Part shown: piece by piece, positions 10,150 to 23,700 of the stretch
Numbering within the stretch: the first letter of the stretch is position 1
How the letters are laid out: each line of letters begins with the position of its first letter
NCBI GenBank assembly: GCA_949130485.1
Contig: OX422198.1
Span: 7,103,763-7,167,762 of the forward strand
Source of the DNA: Agelas oroides
Lineage: Eukaryota; Porifera; Demospongiae; Agelasida; Agelasidae
DNA length: 64,000 bases
Direction: 5' to 3'
Program-made: the position numbers and the translations under genes
Notes under the pieces: generated by a model
Told to the model about the DNA's origin: nothing
The model's input: the letters and a program-made list of their open reading frames with translations, nothing else
Database searches by the model: none

Positions 10150-13100
10150 CTAATCTTCTGAAATACTGCAAATGTTGTTGAAGTAAGAACTGATTCTTGG
10201 TTCACTGAGGATGTCTGCAAAGAGGTCCTCAACGTTTGACTTTTGAAGGAAGGATAACCGAGCTTTTGCCATTCTGGCTGATTCTCTCTACAGAAAATCA
10301 AGGAGTACAATCCAGTATTAGCTAGAGCCAACATCGGTCATAGCATGCCACTTGCCTTCAAGAACTGCTCAACTTTAGTTGGTCTACACATATTTGAGCT
10401 TGTGCCATGCTGCATGGGGTGTCGAGTTGTTCTCATTTTCCCTGCAGATTAAAAAAAGGATGTTAGTTTTTTTGCTGCTCACAGAACAGAAACGTCAGTA
10501 GCTCGCTACATACCTAAGAGCTCCCTTAAATCCTGCAATCCGTATGATGGGAGCACTGTACACATACGAGTGAGCCTTAGACAAGGGTGCCCATCAACTG
10601 TAGCAGATTATAAGACGTGATTCGTATAGAGAGAGACAAATTACATATGACAGTTTACCTAGAGTCTGCTGAACTTCAAACCCATTCTTTGTGAGAGTGT
10701 GGTCACAGCAATAACTACAAGAAAAAAAGTTTTTTGAAAGAATGAAAGCTGTCATGTGATATAGGCAGACTTGGAGGTCACCAAGACTTACTAGCATCCA
10801 TCCAAGGAATTTTGCTCGCTTTTCAATGACCGCAGTACGGCTAGATTGTCTGAACCACCTAGCACACTATCATAGTGTGAAATATTGTTCTAAATTAAGG
10901 TATTTTTAACAGAAAAATAGAAATCAGGTTAGTGAGGTTACCTTTCATTGAGAGTGATTGGGCAGTCCAGATGTTCCTGTGGTAGCACATGGTTTACAAA
11001 CAGTCGGCGGTAGAGAACATTTTCAGATGCCCTACAAGCATACGGTAGCAAGGTTTCCCATACTTCACTAGAGTTCCATAAGGAATGTGGAGTTAGATAC
11101 CTGAGGACATTGAAGCATGCAATGTTCTTGTTCACCAGGACTAGCCACACTCCAGGAGGATTACAGTAGCCAATGACAGCATTGGGAAGCTCTGGGGTCT
11201 CACTGTGTATAATGCAAAAATAGTGTGATACACATAAGGAGTATATCGGCATGCATGCACTTCACCTGGATGACAGAGCAGTTCTTCGTTCCGCAATTTT
11301 TGAAACATTACAAGTTATAGTTTCACTCTCTACATCTGCAACATCAGATCGTTTCGTCAGCTTCAGTTTAGACCTGTCCAGCAGTGATGGAAGTGTCCCA
11401 GAATCCTGGGAGAGAAGACAACAACATGGCAGAAACAAAAGGAGAAATGATCAAGAAACAAAAGAAAGCACTTACAAACCTACAGTGACACTATCTATTA
11501 ATGCCATTACAACTGACAAAAACATACTGAATAAGAGGCACTCTTTCTCTTCTTGCAGCTGTTTGAAACTATGAGGAAATTAGAAAAATTGACAACACGG
11601 AGCACTTGCACCTTTAAGCAAAAGATTTACCTGGTGAAGGTTCTTTTCTCTTGACTGGTTTGGAGTTTATCAGATCATAGATTGGAAGTGGTCCCTTCTA
11701 GCACAATGAGATAGCAACCATCCATAGTAGCAGACTTGGAGTTCTGTCTAATACTTACGTATGCCAGTTTAGACTGTGCTGGTTTGGGTGTGGGGACAGA
11801 GGAAGGTGCAGGCGGGGGTCTTAGCACCACCACGGGCTGTCAACAGATGTAATGATGCACATAAAAAATTATGCTGCAAACATCTTGCCTCACTGACTGG
11901 AAATGTTTGTTGTTATGAAGCAAAATAGAAAGATTGAAAAGTGGTCAGAGCACTGGTGACTAAATCCAGAGAGGCCTTGCCTTGGGTTCGATTCCCAGTG
12001 AGTGTCGGCTTTTGTTTTATGACTTTACCAAAAAATGTCAGAGAGGAATAGGATACTTGTGCTGACCTCAACTGTCTCTTCTGCTGAGCCTCTTACCGCT
12101 TCTCCACGACTCCACTCTAGCAAGTTCACTGGATAATCATGAAATCAGCTAATGTAAGTACCACACAAATACCGTATAGCGCTAAATTTTCGCAGGTCTT
12201 TAATTTTGCGAATTTCACGAATTTTCAACCGTTCGCGAAAATATTTCAACGAAAATTTTTGACACGCGGCGTGCAGTGTGCGCGTGCAGCAAATTCACGA
12301 AATTATTTCAACGAAATCTTCAAAAATTGCTATTCGCAAAAAATTTAGACCCTCGAAAATTTAGCGCTATACGGTAGTGCCAGGGGTATGTTTACCTTGC
12401 TTCTGAGATGTCTGACTCAGCCAATTTTTAGCATGATTACTGGACTGGGATGTCTGACTGCTGCTAAGAGAAGAAGTTCTACTGGTATCAGCGTGATCAC
12501 TGGACTCTTCTCTGCAGGCTGGACCCGGTGTGAGGCTAGCTACATGGAGACTGCTTGTATCAGTGTGACCACTGGACTCTTCTCTGCAGGGTGTGAGGCT
12601 AGCTACATGGAGACTGCTTGTATCAGTGTGATCACTGGACTCTTCTCTGCAGGCTGGACCCGGTGTGAGGCTAGCTACATGGAGACTGCTTGTATCAGTG
12701 TGACCACTGGACTCTTCTCTGCAGGGTGTGAGGCTAGCTACATGGAGACTGCTTGTATCAGAGTGGTAGTCGTCTACATCATCCTCAAAGTCACTGATGT
12801 CCAGCAACTCAAAAGATTCAGGTTGCAACAGCCTCCCATTTTCACGATTTTCCATACTACAGGAAATTTCCTCTGAAGTTGAGAAATGCTGAGTATCAGG
12901 GGAGGCGACTTGATCCTTCCTGTACTCTGCCGCTACACTACCCTCATCATACACTGAGTGTCCATCACCTCCATAGCAGTCTCCAGTTTGCACATTGGTG
13001 TGAGACAAATCACTTGAGCTGGAGGATGAAGAAACCATCACCAATTCACCAGCTCTCTTCTCCTGAGAATCTGCACCAACATCCCTTCTGTCCAATTCAT

Positions 13101-14651
13101 GGCTTGGAGGGCCAGAACTGCTATTAAGACAGAGTCTATTGTGTGATTTAGGGTCTGAACCAGCCGAGCTCAGAGTAGGAGCTCTTTGCTCTTGTTCAAA
13201 AAGGTCTTCCTCATCTGTGGCCTCGTTTTGAATCTCATCGAGTGAAGAGGAGGAGTACACTTGGCTCAACAGTGATGAGAGTGAACTAGCAATGAACTCC
13301 TAATGGTGGAGAGAAATGAAAGTATTTTAGCCTCATTCCCAGGCCCCTCTCCTTCAACCTAGCCTCACTCCCAGGCCCCTCTCCTTCAACCTAGGAGGAC
13401 TCTTGCAAGCCAACTGTTACAGTGATTTGTAACAAGGTTAAAAAACCATCTTGCTCACTCACTGTATAACTTGCTCACTCACTGTATAGCTTGCTCACCA
13501 TGTTGTGGAAGAGCACTGTTGTCTTGTTAGGTTCAAGGTTCACGTCAAGGTCAGCTGGAAGAACATCAATACAGACCATAGCAACAGGGTAGCGACCAGA
13601 CTGGGAGGGAAATGCATCCACAAATGCCTGCCTGATCAACTGAAGAAAAAAAAAAACAGTATGTCATTAAGAAATAGAGAAACTAGAGAAAACCACTGTC
13701 ATAAAACCTGTTACACTTGTTTTCATTCACTTGTGCTAAATGGGCATACCTGAATGACCGGTTTGACTGCTACAGGTCTGTTGTTCACAATGAGAAAGAG
13801 CTTATCAGCTGTTGTCCTCGACACCAGAGCCAAATCAGCATCCGGTTTTGGTACATACCCATGCACCTTGAGCATTGGGTCAAAGCTCTGGCAGGCAATT
13901 GACACTAACTGCTGCATAATGGCAGAACCTAGAACCAGCTGAAGATTGGTCTTGAAGTCAGATGTCTGCATCTTTTGCCAAACTATAGCTTTATTATGCT
14001 TAAACACAAATCTGACTCGTGGATGTGTGATTCCAAATGCTAGTACGACCTCCTCAACTTTCTTTAAGTCTTCTTTGCAGCGTTTTGGGCTCCTGTAGTA
14101 CTGCTTTCTGACTGGAACATTCTTGAACAGATTGGTGACAGAAACAGTTGTCCCACGGCCAAGGTGGGAGGGTTTTGTGGCTATAACTTGTCCAGAGTGA
14201 TCAATAGTGTACATCAGAGCAATGTCGTCTGCCTCTGTGCATGTGGTTATGCTGAGGGCTGAGATGGTAGCTACTGACGTAAGAGCCTCTCCTCTGAAAC
14301 CATAGCTCTCCAGTGAAGTCAAATCGTCCATGTTGGTCAGTTTTGAGGTGTAGTGTGGCAACGCCATGTATGGAGCATCTTCTTTCTTGATTCCAGTGCC
14401 GTTGTCTCTCACTTCAATCAGATCAAGGCCATAGTTCTCCTGCAAAACAGATCGCATGCAGCTGTAAACTACCTTCTTTTGTTCTTTTGCTCTGCTGTTT
14501 CCCGCTCACTCACCAGTTTGATCTCAATGTTGGTAGCCTTGGCGTCCAGAGAGTTCTCCAAGAGTTCCTTAACGACTGCATGCACCGATGTGATCACCTG
14601 AGAGCTGGAGAGAAGGCGAACCGTCTCGTTGGGTAACAGTCGCATCGCCAT
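10150..14651 (-). CDS. PMS1: PMS1 mismatch-repair protein (MutL homologue)
   Basis: Subunit of a MutL heterodimer acting in DNA mismatch repair in the nucleus. Exon 1 (14651 to about 14515) starts [20 protein letters not shown] and carries the GHKL ATPase motif I (ELLENSLDA). Exon 2 has [14 protein letters not shown] and the GTTV motif. The exon at 13640-13500 encodes the transducer end, [14 protein letters not shown] large exon (about 13300-12397) is an acidic, Ser/Thr-rich linker with an internal repeat. Small exons at about 11835-10465 follow (including [20 protein letters not shown] and [19 protein letters not shown]), then [12 protein letters not shown] and a last exon ending ISED. The signatures [16 protein letters not shown] and [18 protein letters not shown] match PMS1 rather than PMS2, and no PMS2-type metal-binding endonuclease motif was seen. 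The intron at about 10368 begins with GC instead of GT. Some small exons near 11570-11640 are less certain. Confidence 0.9.
11940..12020 (+). mobile_element. tRNA-derived SINE-like fragment
   Basis: GTGGTCAGAGCACTGG resembles a polymerase III A box, and CTTGGGTTCGATTCCCAGTG contains a perfect B-box core (GGTTCGATTCC). There is no tRNA cloverleaf or closed acceptor stem, so this looks like a tRNA-derived short element in a PMS1 intron. A relative in the opposite orientation lies at 40578-40668. Confidence 0.6.
12170..12376. mobile_element. TA-flanked inverted-repeat element (MITE)
   Basis: 207-bp element whose ends are inverted copies: TACCGTATAGCGCTAAATTT and its complement AAATTTAGCGCTATACGGTA. 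The interior is also partly self-complementary (TTTTCG and CGAAAA blocks). Ending in TA on both sides is consistent with a Tc1/mariner-type target, but no transposase is present. Confidence 0.8.
12470..12772 (-). repeat. In-frame coding repeat in the PMS1 linker
   Basis: Two alternating protein units, [20 protein letters not shown] (plus G) and a form with GPA inserted ([20 protein letters not shown]), of 63 and 72 bp. They are arranged as a duplicated 135-bp dimer and keep the reading frame. It lies in the disordered linker between the ATPase and dimerisation domains. Confidence 0.92.
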
Positions 14652-14752
14652 GCTGGTTTCCCACAGATTTTAACCAATCAGGTTATACCGATTGGGTGTA
14701 TGGCGGGAAAATCGAACAGTAATTTCTAAATACAGCACACTAACCTACCAAA
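14652..14752. promoter_or_regulatory. Bidirectional PMS1/ORC3 promoter with E2F and CCAAT motifs
   Basis: Only 101 bp separate the two start codons. The interval holds AACCAATCA at 14672-14680, an inverted CCAAT (GATTGG) at about 14690-14695, and TGGCGGGAAAA at 14701-14711, which is the complement of the textbook E2F site TTTTCCCGCCA. E2F with NF-Y (CCAAT) is a known arrangement in S-phase gene promoters. Function is inferred. Confidence 0.7.
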
Positions 14753-17700
14753 ATGGAAGAGGATCGAGAGGAAGAAGTTTCGACTACATCTGTATCAAAG
14801 GTTTGCAAGAAAAAAAAATCTCCATAATTTTTTTAGATGTTGATGGGAACATTTTTTTCTTTTAGGGGTGCTTCTTGTTCAATGCAAAGCCCAAACGAGA
14901 ACGTCCCATACTCACTGGTAGGTATTACACTTGTCAAGCTAGGATATCTGCAAATTAATGGCTTCTCATGCTTCTAGGTACATTTGAGAAGCTACCAGGG
15001 GAAACTGAACTAGATGCCAAGAAGCGACACAGAGCCTACGTCAGATGTTGGTCTGCAATGAAAGAGAAAATTGATGTATGGCTTAGCTGTGTACTTGTCT
15101 ACTAAGAGTATGTCCAGATCCCCTTTCCCTCCTCAGTTTGAATGCAACATTTTCTTGTGAATGCTCTCTAAGTATATTTTGTGCTTCTAGAATACGCATT
15201 GGAATCAGACATGGGAATGAGACTGGGAAGCTGGAATCAGACTGGGGAGGGGCTGGAGTCAGAACGGGGAAAGGTCTGGTTCACACCCAATCTCTTTCTG
15301 CAGGGTATCCTGTCCGAAGAGCATGACAAGATGTTTTCGGATCTGCTGAGATTCATCCAAAGTGCCCAAGTGCAGCTAGAAGCTCTCCACGAGAATGATG
15401 TTGCAAGCAGTAGTGATTGCTCCTCTATCTCATTTCTGCCAGCACGACTGGAAATATCCACTGTAGCACTGATGGCTGGTGAGTAGGCCTTGGCAAATTA
15501 TTCCGGAATAATAAGAATAATACGAGAATAATGGACATTGATTGTTTGATATTTGAGAATAATAGGTAAAAAATAGTCTACTATTGGTCTCTATAGAAGT
15601 TGAAGAACTTAGTGCACTGCCCAGTGTACAAAGAGTTAACATTAAAAAAAAAAAACAGTAGTTTTAGGGTTAAATTTAGACAACAACAATAGACCTTATG
15701 CAATTGACATCATCACCTACGTAACTAAACGTAAAACGGATAGTGGACGGAAATCCGGATATCAAATAGACTATTAATACATGTACCGTTTTTGGTTATA
15801 GTTAAATGTATGATGTCTTCACCTTCTTTTAGTTACGCTTTGGGAATAATTGAGAATAATGGGCTGGTTTGAGAGAATAATAGGCTGAAATTTTGGGAAT
15901 AAAAGAATAGAATAATGGGTGAATCATTAGGAATAATTTGCCAGGGCCTACTGGTGAGGAAGGATGGGTGGGTCGGGAGGAAGGGGAGTAGGATTGAGGA
16001 GAGGACAAGATGAGGATTGCTCCTAACGGTGTGCACGATCTCTTTCCTTTGCTTACACATCAGGAGTGAACATGCCTGACCACGATGTTCTCTTTGCTCA
16101 GCTGAGGCAGAGGGTGCGCGAACAAATCAGCCCCCACGTGGTGGTGTTGAGATCCAGGGACTGTAATACAGGTGCACACTCTACCCCCAAAAACCAAATT
16201 CACAAGACCATTTACTGCTAAGTGGTATGGAACGGGGACTCTCCGTATGCAGGTATGAAGGCTACAATGAGAACAATGCTGACACAGTTGGTGAAAGCAG
16301 AAAAAATCGTAAGTATTTTTAGCTCTTCCCCCTAGCCTCGTTCCCAGGTCCTGCCCCACTTTTCGCCACTTTTGGTCGGTGGGGCCTCAGTTCAAGGCTC
16401 CCTCCTTCTCATGTGTATACCAGCAATGCTTTCATCTTCTTCTTCCCCCAGCATCCCCTCAGTGGTGGTGAGAGTGATGAAGAGAACGGTGGATCATCAT
16501 CCCAGCGTCGTCCAACCCACAAACTCCCCCTGCCCTCCATGACTGTTCTGTGCAGCTGGTACCAAGAGGTCAGTGACAGAGACGTGCATGGAACACTCAG
16601 CTAAGCCTACTACACCTTCCGCCTAGCATGGGACACTCTGTCTGCCTAGCATGGGACATTTGCTAAGCTTTCTACTCTGTCTGCCTAGCGTGGGACATTT
16701 GCTAAGCTTTCTACTCTGTCTGCCTAGTGTGGGACATTTGCTAAGCCTTCTACTCTGTCTGCCTAGCGTGGGACATTCAGCTAAGCTTTCTACTCTGTCT
16801 GCCTAGCGTGGGACATTCAGCTAAGCTTTCTATCCCTCTTGCCTAGTGCTCTGACTGGATAGACCTTACAGTAGTCACTTGTCATCTCTAATGTATTGCC
16901 TCGTAACCAGACACAGTCAGGCATACGAGGTTACTCTTACTTGGTTATAGTGTACTGTAGTATGCAAGAGTGTCACATGTTTATTCTTCTCCCAGTGTGA
17001 GGAAGAGAGAGACAAACAGACTATAACGTGAGTATGCTATTAGTCTCATTCCCACACCATCCATAGTGGACTGGGAATGAGACTTGCATTATAACTTTGA
17101 GCTATACACTCTGTGGATGAACGCCTGTCAATTCAACTTCTACTACCTAGATACTCACTCAAGCTCGTCCTACAATGTCTCTATGTCTGAGATCAACCCA
17201 TCCATCTTTCTGTCTGTCTGTCCAGACCTTCTGGTCATCCAACACTTCTGTGATTTACTCACACATGCATCATATGCAGAAAGAAGCAGCAATTGGCCCC
17301 CCAGACTGGTGTTGTTTCCTGGCCCCCAGTAGTGGTGATAATTGAAGACTTTGAGGGGTTCGTACCACAGATTCTCCAAGACCTCATAGCATCTCTGAGG
17401 TAAGAAACTGAACCAATGATGCCTCCACTTGTGGAACGTACCCCAAGTCTAGTCTCACAAAGCCAGAGAACCCAACTTCACGAGACTAACCCAGGTTTCA
17501 CAAGTCCCCAACTTTAGTACTAGTCTCATTGCCAGGTTCCTATGCATGAGTGAAGCCTGGGAATGAGACTAGTGCAGTACTGTATGCCAGTAAGGTGGGA
17601 GGCCTAGGTACACAGCTGTATTTCTTGGTAATAGCAAATAAAAATTTTGTACAATATTTGCATGGGTTATATAATTCACTAGTACTGAAATCTACATGTA

Positions 17701-20700
17701 GAGGTCTGTTTTCATTGGTGCCACTGGAGCAGGGTCACATGACCTAGAGAGTCCCCCACCACAAACAGCGGCAGCTGGTTTTTCTCTGTGCTGCGCACAC
17801 CGGAAGTAGCTGTGACACAAGACTGGCAATAGAAGTGTCCAATTTGCTTCAGAGTGATGGATGACTCAGGTTGCTTAGAGACCAACTTCCAAACTTTGAT
17901 GGTACAATCGTCTGATCCTGTGATCAAGTTCCCACCCACCATCGCCAGCGTGTTGATTGCTTTCTGGTGTACCTTCTTGGTGAGTTCGACCGTCTTTGTG
18001 TCCTTGTTCCAGAGTAAGATCCTCCCTCTGCTGTCAGCTATGGCCAAGCGGGAGCTGTCTATCTCACACAGGGCTAGCAACCATGCGTGTTCCCTCTCAC
18101 CCTCATCCATTGGTAGTGTGTACCTTGAAGCATTCGAGACAGTAATTGGCTTTCTGGTTGGACCTTGCTTGGCTGGTAGTGGCCATCGGTACAGAACCTT
18201 GTCAAGCCCGATAGAATACACAACTGAGCTGCCTTTTTCCTTGACAGCTGTCAGATCCATTACCCACCCTTTGTGGGCATCCAGTTGTGTTGTGATTCTC
18301 TTGTTGCTAACGGAGACAGCAGCAATTCTGTTAGACCACGACCCAGCAATGATGGTGTTGCCGTCTGACGTGAGAGCTAGTTTTGGAATGGGATGATCTC
18401 CCATGAGGAGACCAGCAGCTATGGTGGAATCTTTCGTGGGGTAATCAACTGGAGAGAAACGATAAATACTAATTACACCATCATCCTTGCCAACAGCAAT
18501 GGAGGCAGCTTTTGAACGCTGGTCGACTGTTAGGAAGCAAATGGAACTGACGGCCTTCTCTGAAACTCTCACTCCGTACAGCCTCTCCAGCTTCGTCTCC
18601 TCTCTCTCCTTCTCTCCATCTCTCTTGATCAACCACACAATGAAACACCCATCTCTCCCGCCAGAGATAGCATAGCTGCCGTCTGCAGACATCACACAGG
18701 AAGTCACTGGACCCGTGTGTCCCTTGAGAGAGCTACTGCCAAGGGAAGCTTTTCCTGGCTCAACCGTGAGATTGGGACTCCACAATCGAATACTGCCATC
18801 AAGAGAGGAGGAGACGAACTGATTGTTGAACGTTGTGACAACAGAGAGAACTCTGTCCGAGTGTCCAACAAGTGCTGTGATTTCATTGGGTACGAATGGT
18901 TTCCACACCCCGACTGTTCCATCATCGCTGGCAGTAATAACAGAAATCTCCTCTAACTGCATATTTTTCACCTCCTCTGCATAATCTTCTTCAGTAGCTA
19001 TGTCCGCCCACTTAGAGCTTGAGGTGTTCAGTTTGCTAGGGATGTTCACTGCACAAGCATTCACTCGCTGCTTGTGGCAATGGAGCGTGGTAATCTCGAT
19101 ACCCTTATGAGTCCACACTTTCACCGATCCATCAAAGGCTGCGGAGACAATACATCCTTGGGAGAAAGCAACCGAGTTGATGGAAGAAGTATGCCCCTTA
19201 AACGTCGTTTTTTCAGTACCTGTCTTCAGGTCCCACACCTTGAGGGTGAAGTCGTTGGAACCTGTCACCAAGATATCCGTGGATGTGTCCGAGAATGTGC
19301 ACGTGTTGATCCAATCCTTGTGGCAAGCAGGGATCACTTGCATCTGTTTGTACCCCAGTGTGTCCCAGACAATGAGGCTCCGATCGTGGCTTGCTGTCAC
19401 CATCTTGAGCCCACCAGAAGCGAACGCAATGGAGGATATCTTTGCGGTGTGGCCATGGAGGGTTGCTATCGGGTTCACTCCTACCTTCCCACTCTTCATA
19501 AGATCTCTTGACGCTTTAGCATAGTCCAGGGCTTGGTGTGGCCAAATGAGTATCGTAAGGTCTTCTGAAGCGGAAGCAAAACCATTCTTGTCCCACACTG
19601 CACACGTGATGGGAGCCTTGTGACCAATTAAGTCAATGTACTTGGGCAAAACTGATGGATTCCAGATCTTGACAGTGGCGTCTGCAGAGGCCGACATGTG
19701 GACTTTGTCATGGTATGCCACTCCCACCACTTCAGCCTCGTGGACTTTCACTGCAAACAACTCAACTCCCGTTTGTACGTTGAAATTTCTAACGTGGCCA
19801 TCATGGTACCCAACTCGTACAGATTGAGTTACGGGATCAAACGCGAGACAGTGAGCAAATCCAAGTTTAGCACACCCCATGGAGAGGATTGGCTGGCCCA
19901 GGCTCCCCGACCACACCTTCAACACCTTGTCGCCTGAAGCCGTTACCAAGTACTGTCCATTGGGTGTGAATGCAATGGAATTGACAGGGGAATGGTGGCC
20001 GACAAGGCTACCCATGGCAGACCCCGATCTTGTTGACCAAATTTTTACCTCGCCGTCGAGTGCAGCGGAAACAATGTGCCGGCCTGACGGCGCATAGGTG
20101 CAAGCTTGTATAGCAGTTTTGTGGCCTTTGAGTATCTTCAGCTTCTTTTTGTTGAACGTGTCCCAGATTTTCAGTTTTGCATCCCAGCTCCCGACAACGA
20201 TGAGTTGGCCCTCAGGGTGGAATGAGACACAGTTGATTGGTGTGTTATTCGTATCGGCCGTCTTTAGCGTTGCAACCCTCTCACCCTCTCTGCCACCCCA
20301 GACTTTAATGGTAGCGTCCCAGGAGACAGAAACTACAAGGTTTCCAGATGGGTTTGAAGCGCAGTCGTGTACGCTTCGGTTATGTCCCTTCATTGTAGCT
20401 ATACGGTAGCCTCCTTTGATATCCCATAGACTCAGAGAGCAGTCATGTGATGCGGAACAGAGGCCATGTGAGCCGACAAAACAGACACCTGTTATTCCAG
20501 CTGCATGCCCAATGAAGGAGTGCCTCTCTTTTCCCGTAGCTACCTCGTAGAGTTTTACAACACAGTTGTTGAAACCAGCGGCAAAGAGGCTACCATCTTG
20601 GGAAACAGTGACACACGTCACAGCCCCACTGTGACTGGAGATGTTCATGTAACATGGGTCAGCCTCCTCTGGTTTGTTTACCCACCGTATCACTGGCTGT

Positions 20701-23700
20701 GGGCTGTCCTGCAGGACGTCCTGAGCAGCTCTGGTCACCACCGAGGTTGAGGGTTCATTCAAAGCTTGTTGAAGGGCCAGTGTGGGATGGTTAGTGAGCA
20801 CGTGTAAGTTACGGGAGACAAAGGACTTGAAGGCTTGCACTTTAGGCTGTTGCATGAATTTGGCTACCTCTCTGGCTTTGCCTGAAGACAGACCGGTCAA
20901 GGTGGGTGTAAAGTCTTCGAGGAGCTGGCTTGCTAGACCCATCTGGCATTTGGCAACAACAAAATAAATGTTGCAGAGGATTTCTTCCAGTTCTTTCCAG
21001 GCACCAGCTGCCACCAGGTGGAAGGGTAGCTCACTGTACGCCCTTGCATTGTTCCCCTTGTAGAGTCCATCTCCTGAGGGGTCAGCCTCTGACTTGAAAT
21101 ACTTGGCAAGCAGTTCATGGAACTTTCTCTCCTGGCTGCTCGCTGCTCCCTTCATATACCTGGAGTAAACAGCCTTCTCGATCTCCTTGTGCGCGAGTGT
21201 TAGAAAGCTTGCATTTCCCTCTCCGGTTGGCTGCAGAAATGTTCGCAGACTCCTCAGAAGTCGGGAGATCACCATGGGCGGAAGGATACTCTCTACCTCT
21301 GGATCCTTCTCCGTAAAGAAGAGTGAGAGGACGCTGGAAAGTTCGTGCTCTTGTAGTCCGCTTCGAACAAGGGAGAGGAGGGAGAGAGAAGTAGCTAGGA
21401 CTTCTATGCCGTGTTCTGTTTCCATTCTAGTGAGAATTTCTTGAAGCAGGATTGGGATTGTCGTTGGCATCTTTTTCAGAAATGTTGTCACTTCTTCAAA
21501 CACCCCAAACACTCGGAGTTCCTCACAAGCGAGGTGGAGGTACAGAGGATTGTTAGCCTCCTTCTTTGTCAGGAGTAACTTCAGTTGGTTATTGAAAGGA
21601 GACTCGTCTAGCGTCTTCCGGTGTTTCGCTAGAGTTCTCCTCACCATTTCTGCTTTGTCCCACATGTCCATCGCCCCAACCGTCACCTCCACTGGGGCTG
21701 GTTTGCATTTCCTCAGGATACCAACACAGGATCCTGATTCCACCCCACTTAGTACGATCACCACACCCTCAGGGATTTCCGCTGGAAGCCAATCCATTGC
21801 ACGCCCATTATATTTGTCTTCTAGGAGGTCAACTCCATCAATTAGGACTACCAGCTTTGAGTCAACGCCTCCTGTGTTCGAGACACTCTCCTCAAGAAAG
21901 TCTGCCCAATCTTTTACCAGGTCTGCATAGTCTTCAGGAACGTCCAAACTGACCCCAAACCGACGTTTCATCTCATGGCAGAAGCGGGTAAGAATGGAAG
22001 CAATGTTGGTCGAATCTGGTGCTGCTCCTATGAAGTGTGACAGCACACAGCCTGGTGAAGTGTTACCATGATGCTCCAAGTAGTTCTGAGCAAAGGCAGC
22101 CATGAATGCTGATTTTCCAGACCCTGGTTTGCCTGCAACTACCACTAGCTTCTCTTTAGCTTCCACATAGCTTTGCATCTGTTTCAAAAGAGCCCTGCGT
22201 CCAGTGAAGCTGTTTGCTCTGCTCTCAATGAAAGCTTCGTGGAGGGAGGTAGCTAGAGAGATCAGATCACCACCAACTTCCTCCTCAGGGAAATCCTTCT
22301 GAATGGCATTCCAGAGATTGTGGAGGACTCGCTGTCCGAAATCTTCAAGTCCACCTAGCATCGCTTTCTCTTCAACCATCCCCAGCCACCTCGCTGGGTA
22401 GCCATCGTACACCTCCAAACCACTTGTGCGAATCCGACTCTTCAGGTGTTCAATACTCTCCTCGGTCTCTTGCAATCCACTCTCAAAGTCTTTTCTGAAT
22501 TTCTCGGGGATGGTGGTAAGACAGAAGGGATCTCTAAAATAAAAGAAAGCTTTTCCGACGACCTTTTCAGGGTCACATAGAGCCGCATGTTGCATTTCAA
22601 TCTCTGTGATTGACCTTCCTGCCGGGAACTCTTGTAACCAATCAAATTCAGGCCCATCGGGAACGAAGTACTCATCCTGGACCCACCCATACCTCTGTCC
22701 GAGCAAACCGAGGAAATACTGACACCGGGAGATCTCGCCAAGGCAAATCTCAAGTGCCTTGTGACTCCTGGCAGCTTCTTCAGTGACTCCCCATCGCAGG
22801 TCAACCTCGTACACCTGGATTTGTCTAGCATGGGCACGAGCTCGGAGTTCGGGGAAGACGAAACGAGTCAGCAAGTCCCTCTCTCCATGCATGTCTCGGA
22901 AAGTTGAGGAGATGAATACTCGAACCGTCCTCCACCTCTGCTGCTGGGTGGAAGCCATTAGCGCTTTTTCTGGACCCAGGGTGACAGGCTGTGTAGAAGA
23001 ATCACCCAACAGAGCCGGTAACTTCAGCGGCTTCAAGTTGTATGCTTTGTCAATGTTGTTGACATACGTAAGCTGGCCACTGTCACCCCTCTCGGCTATG
23101 AATTGCAAAATTTGCTCAGAGTAGCCAGCGAGGTAGATATCGTTCTCGTGTTCTGGTTTGATTGTGCTGTTGAGCCCGCTAGACTTGCCACTCAGGTCCA
23201 CGCTGACAAACAGCAGGTTACGGTTTACAAGATGGCGGTACTTCTTGAGGAAATCCATCATCCCTCTGCCCTGTTCATCGTCCAGCTTCATTGCATCAGT
23301 CAGGAGAACTAGGTTGTCAATAGCAACCCTGTCCACTAGCATACTATAGAGAAAATTGGCGGGAATACAACCCTCATTGCTTGTGAGGCCTTGGGAAGTA
23401 GCAGCTGTCATTACGCTCTCCATGTTGTGTAAGATGGTTCCCTCTTGCAGCTCAACTTTAGTGTAGCTGTTGTTTTCACCGTAGAGAAGCATTGTGCACT
23501 CCTCACAAGAGTACTTACACATAAGTCCCAGCAGGATACCGATCTCCTGTACCGTACGTGGCTTGCCCAGCCCCCTGGCAGCTGTGCAGGGGCGGTCCAT
23601 ATTGCTGCCCACGTTACAAAGAATCAACGTGGAGCCACTGATGGGCTTTACATTGTAACAGGTGGCAATCTTAAGAGCGTTGTCAAGGGCAGATCGATAG

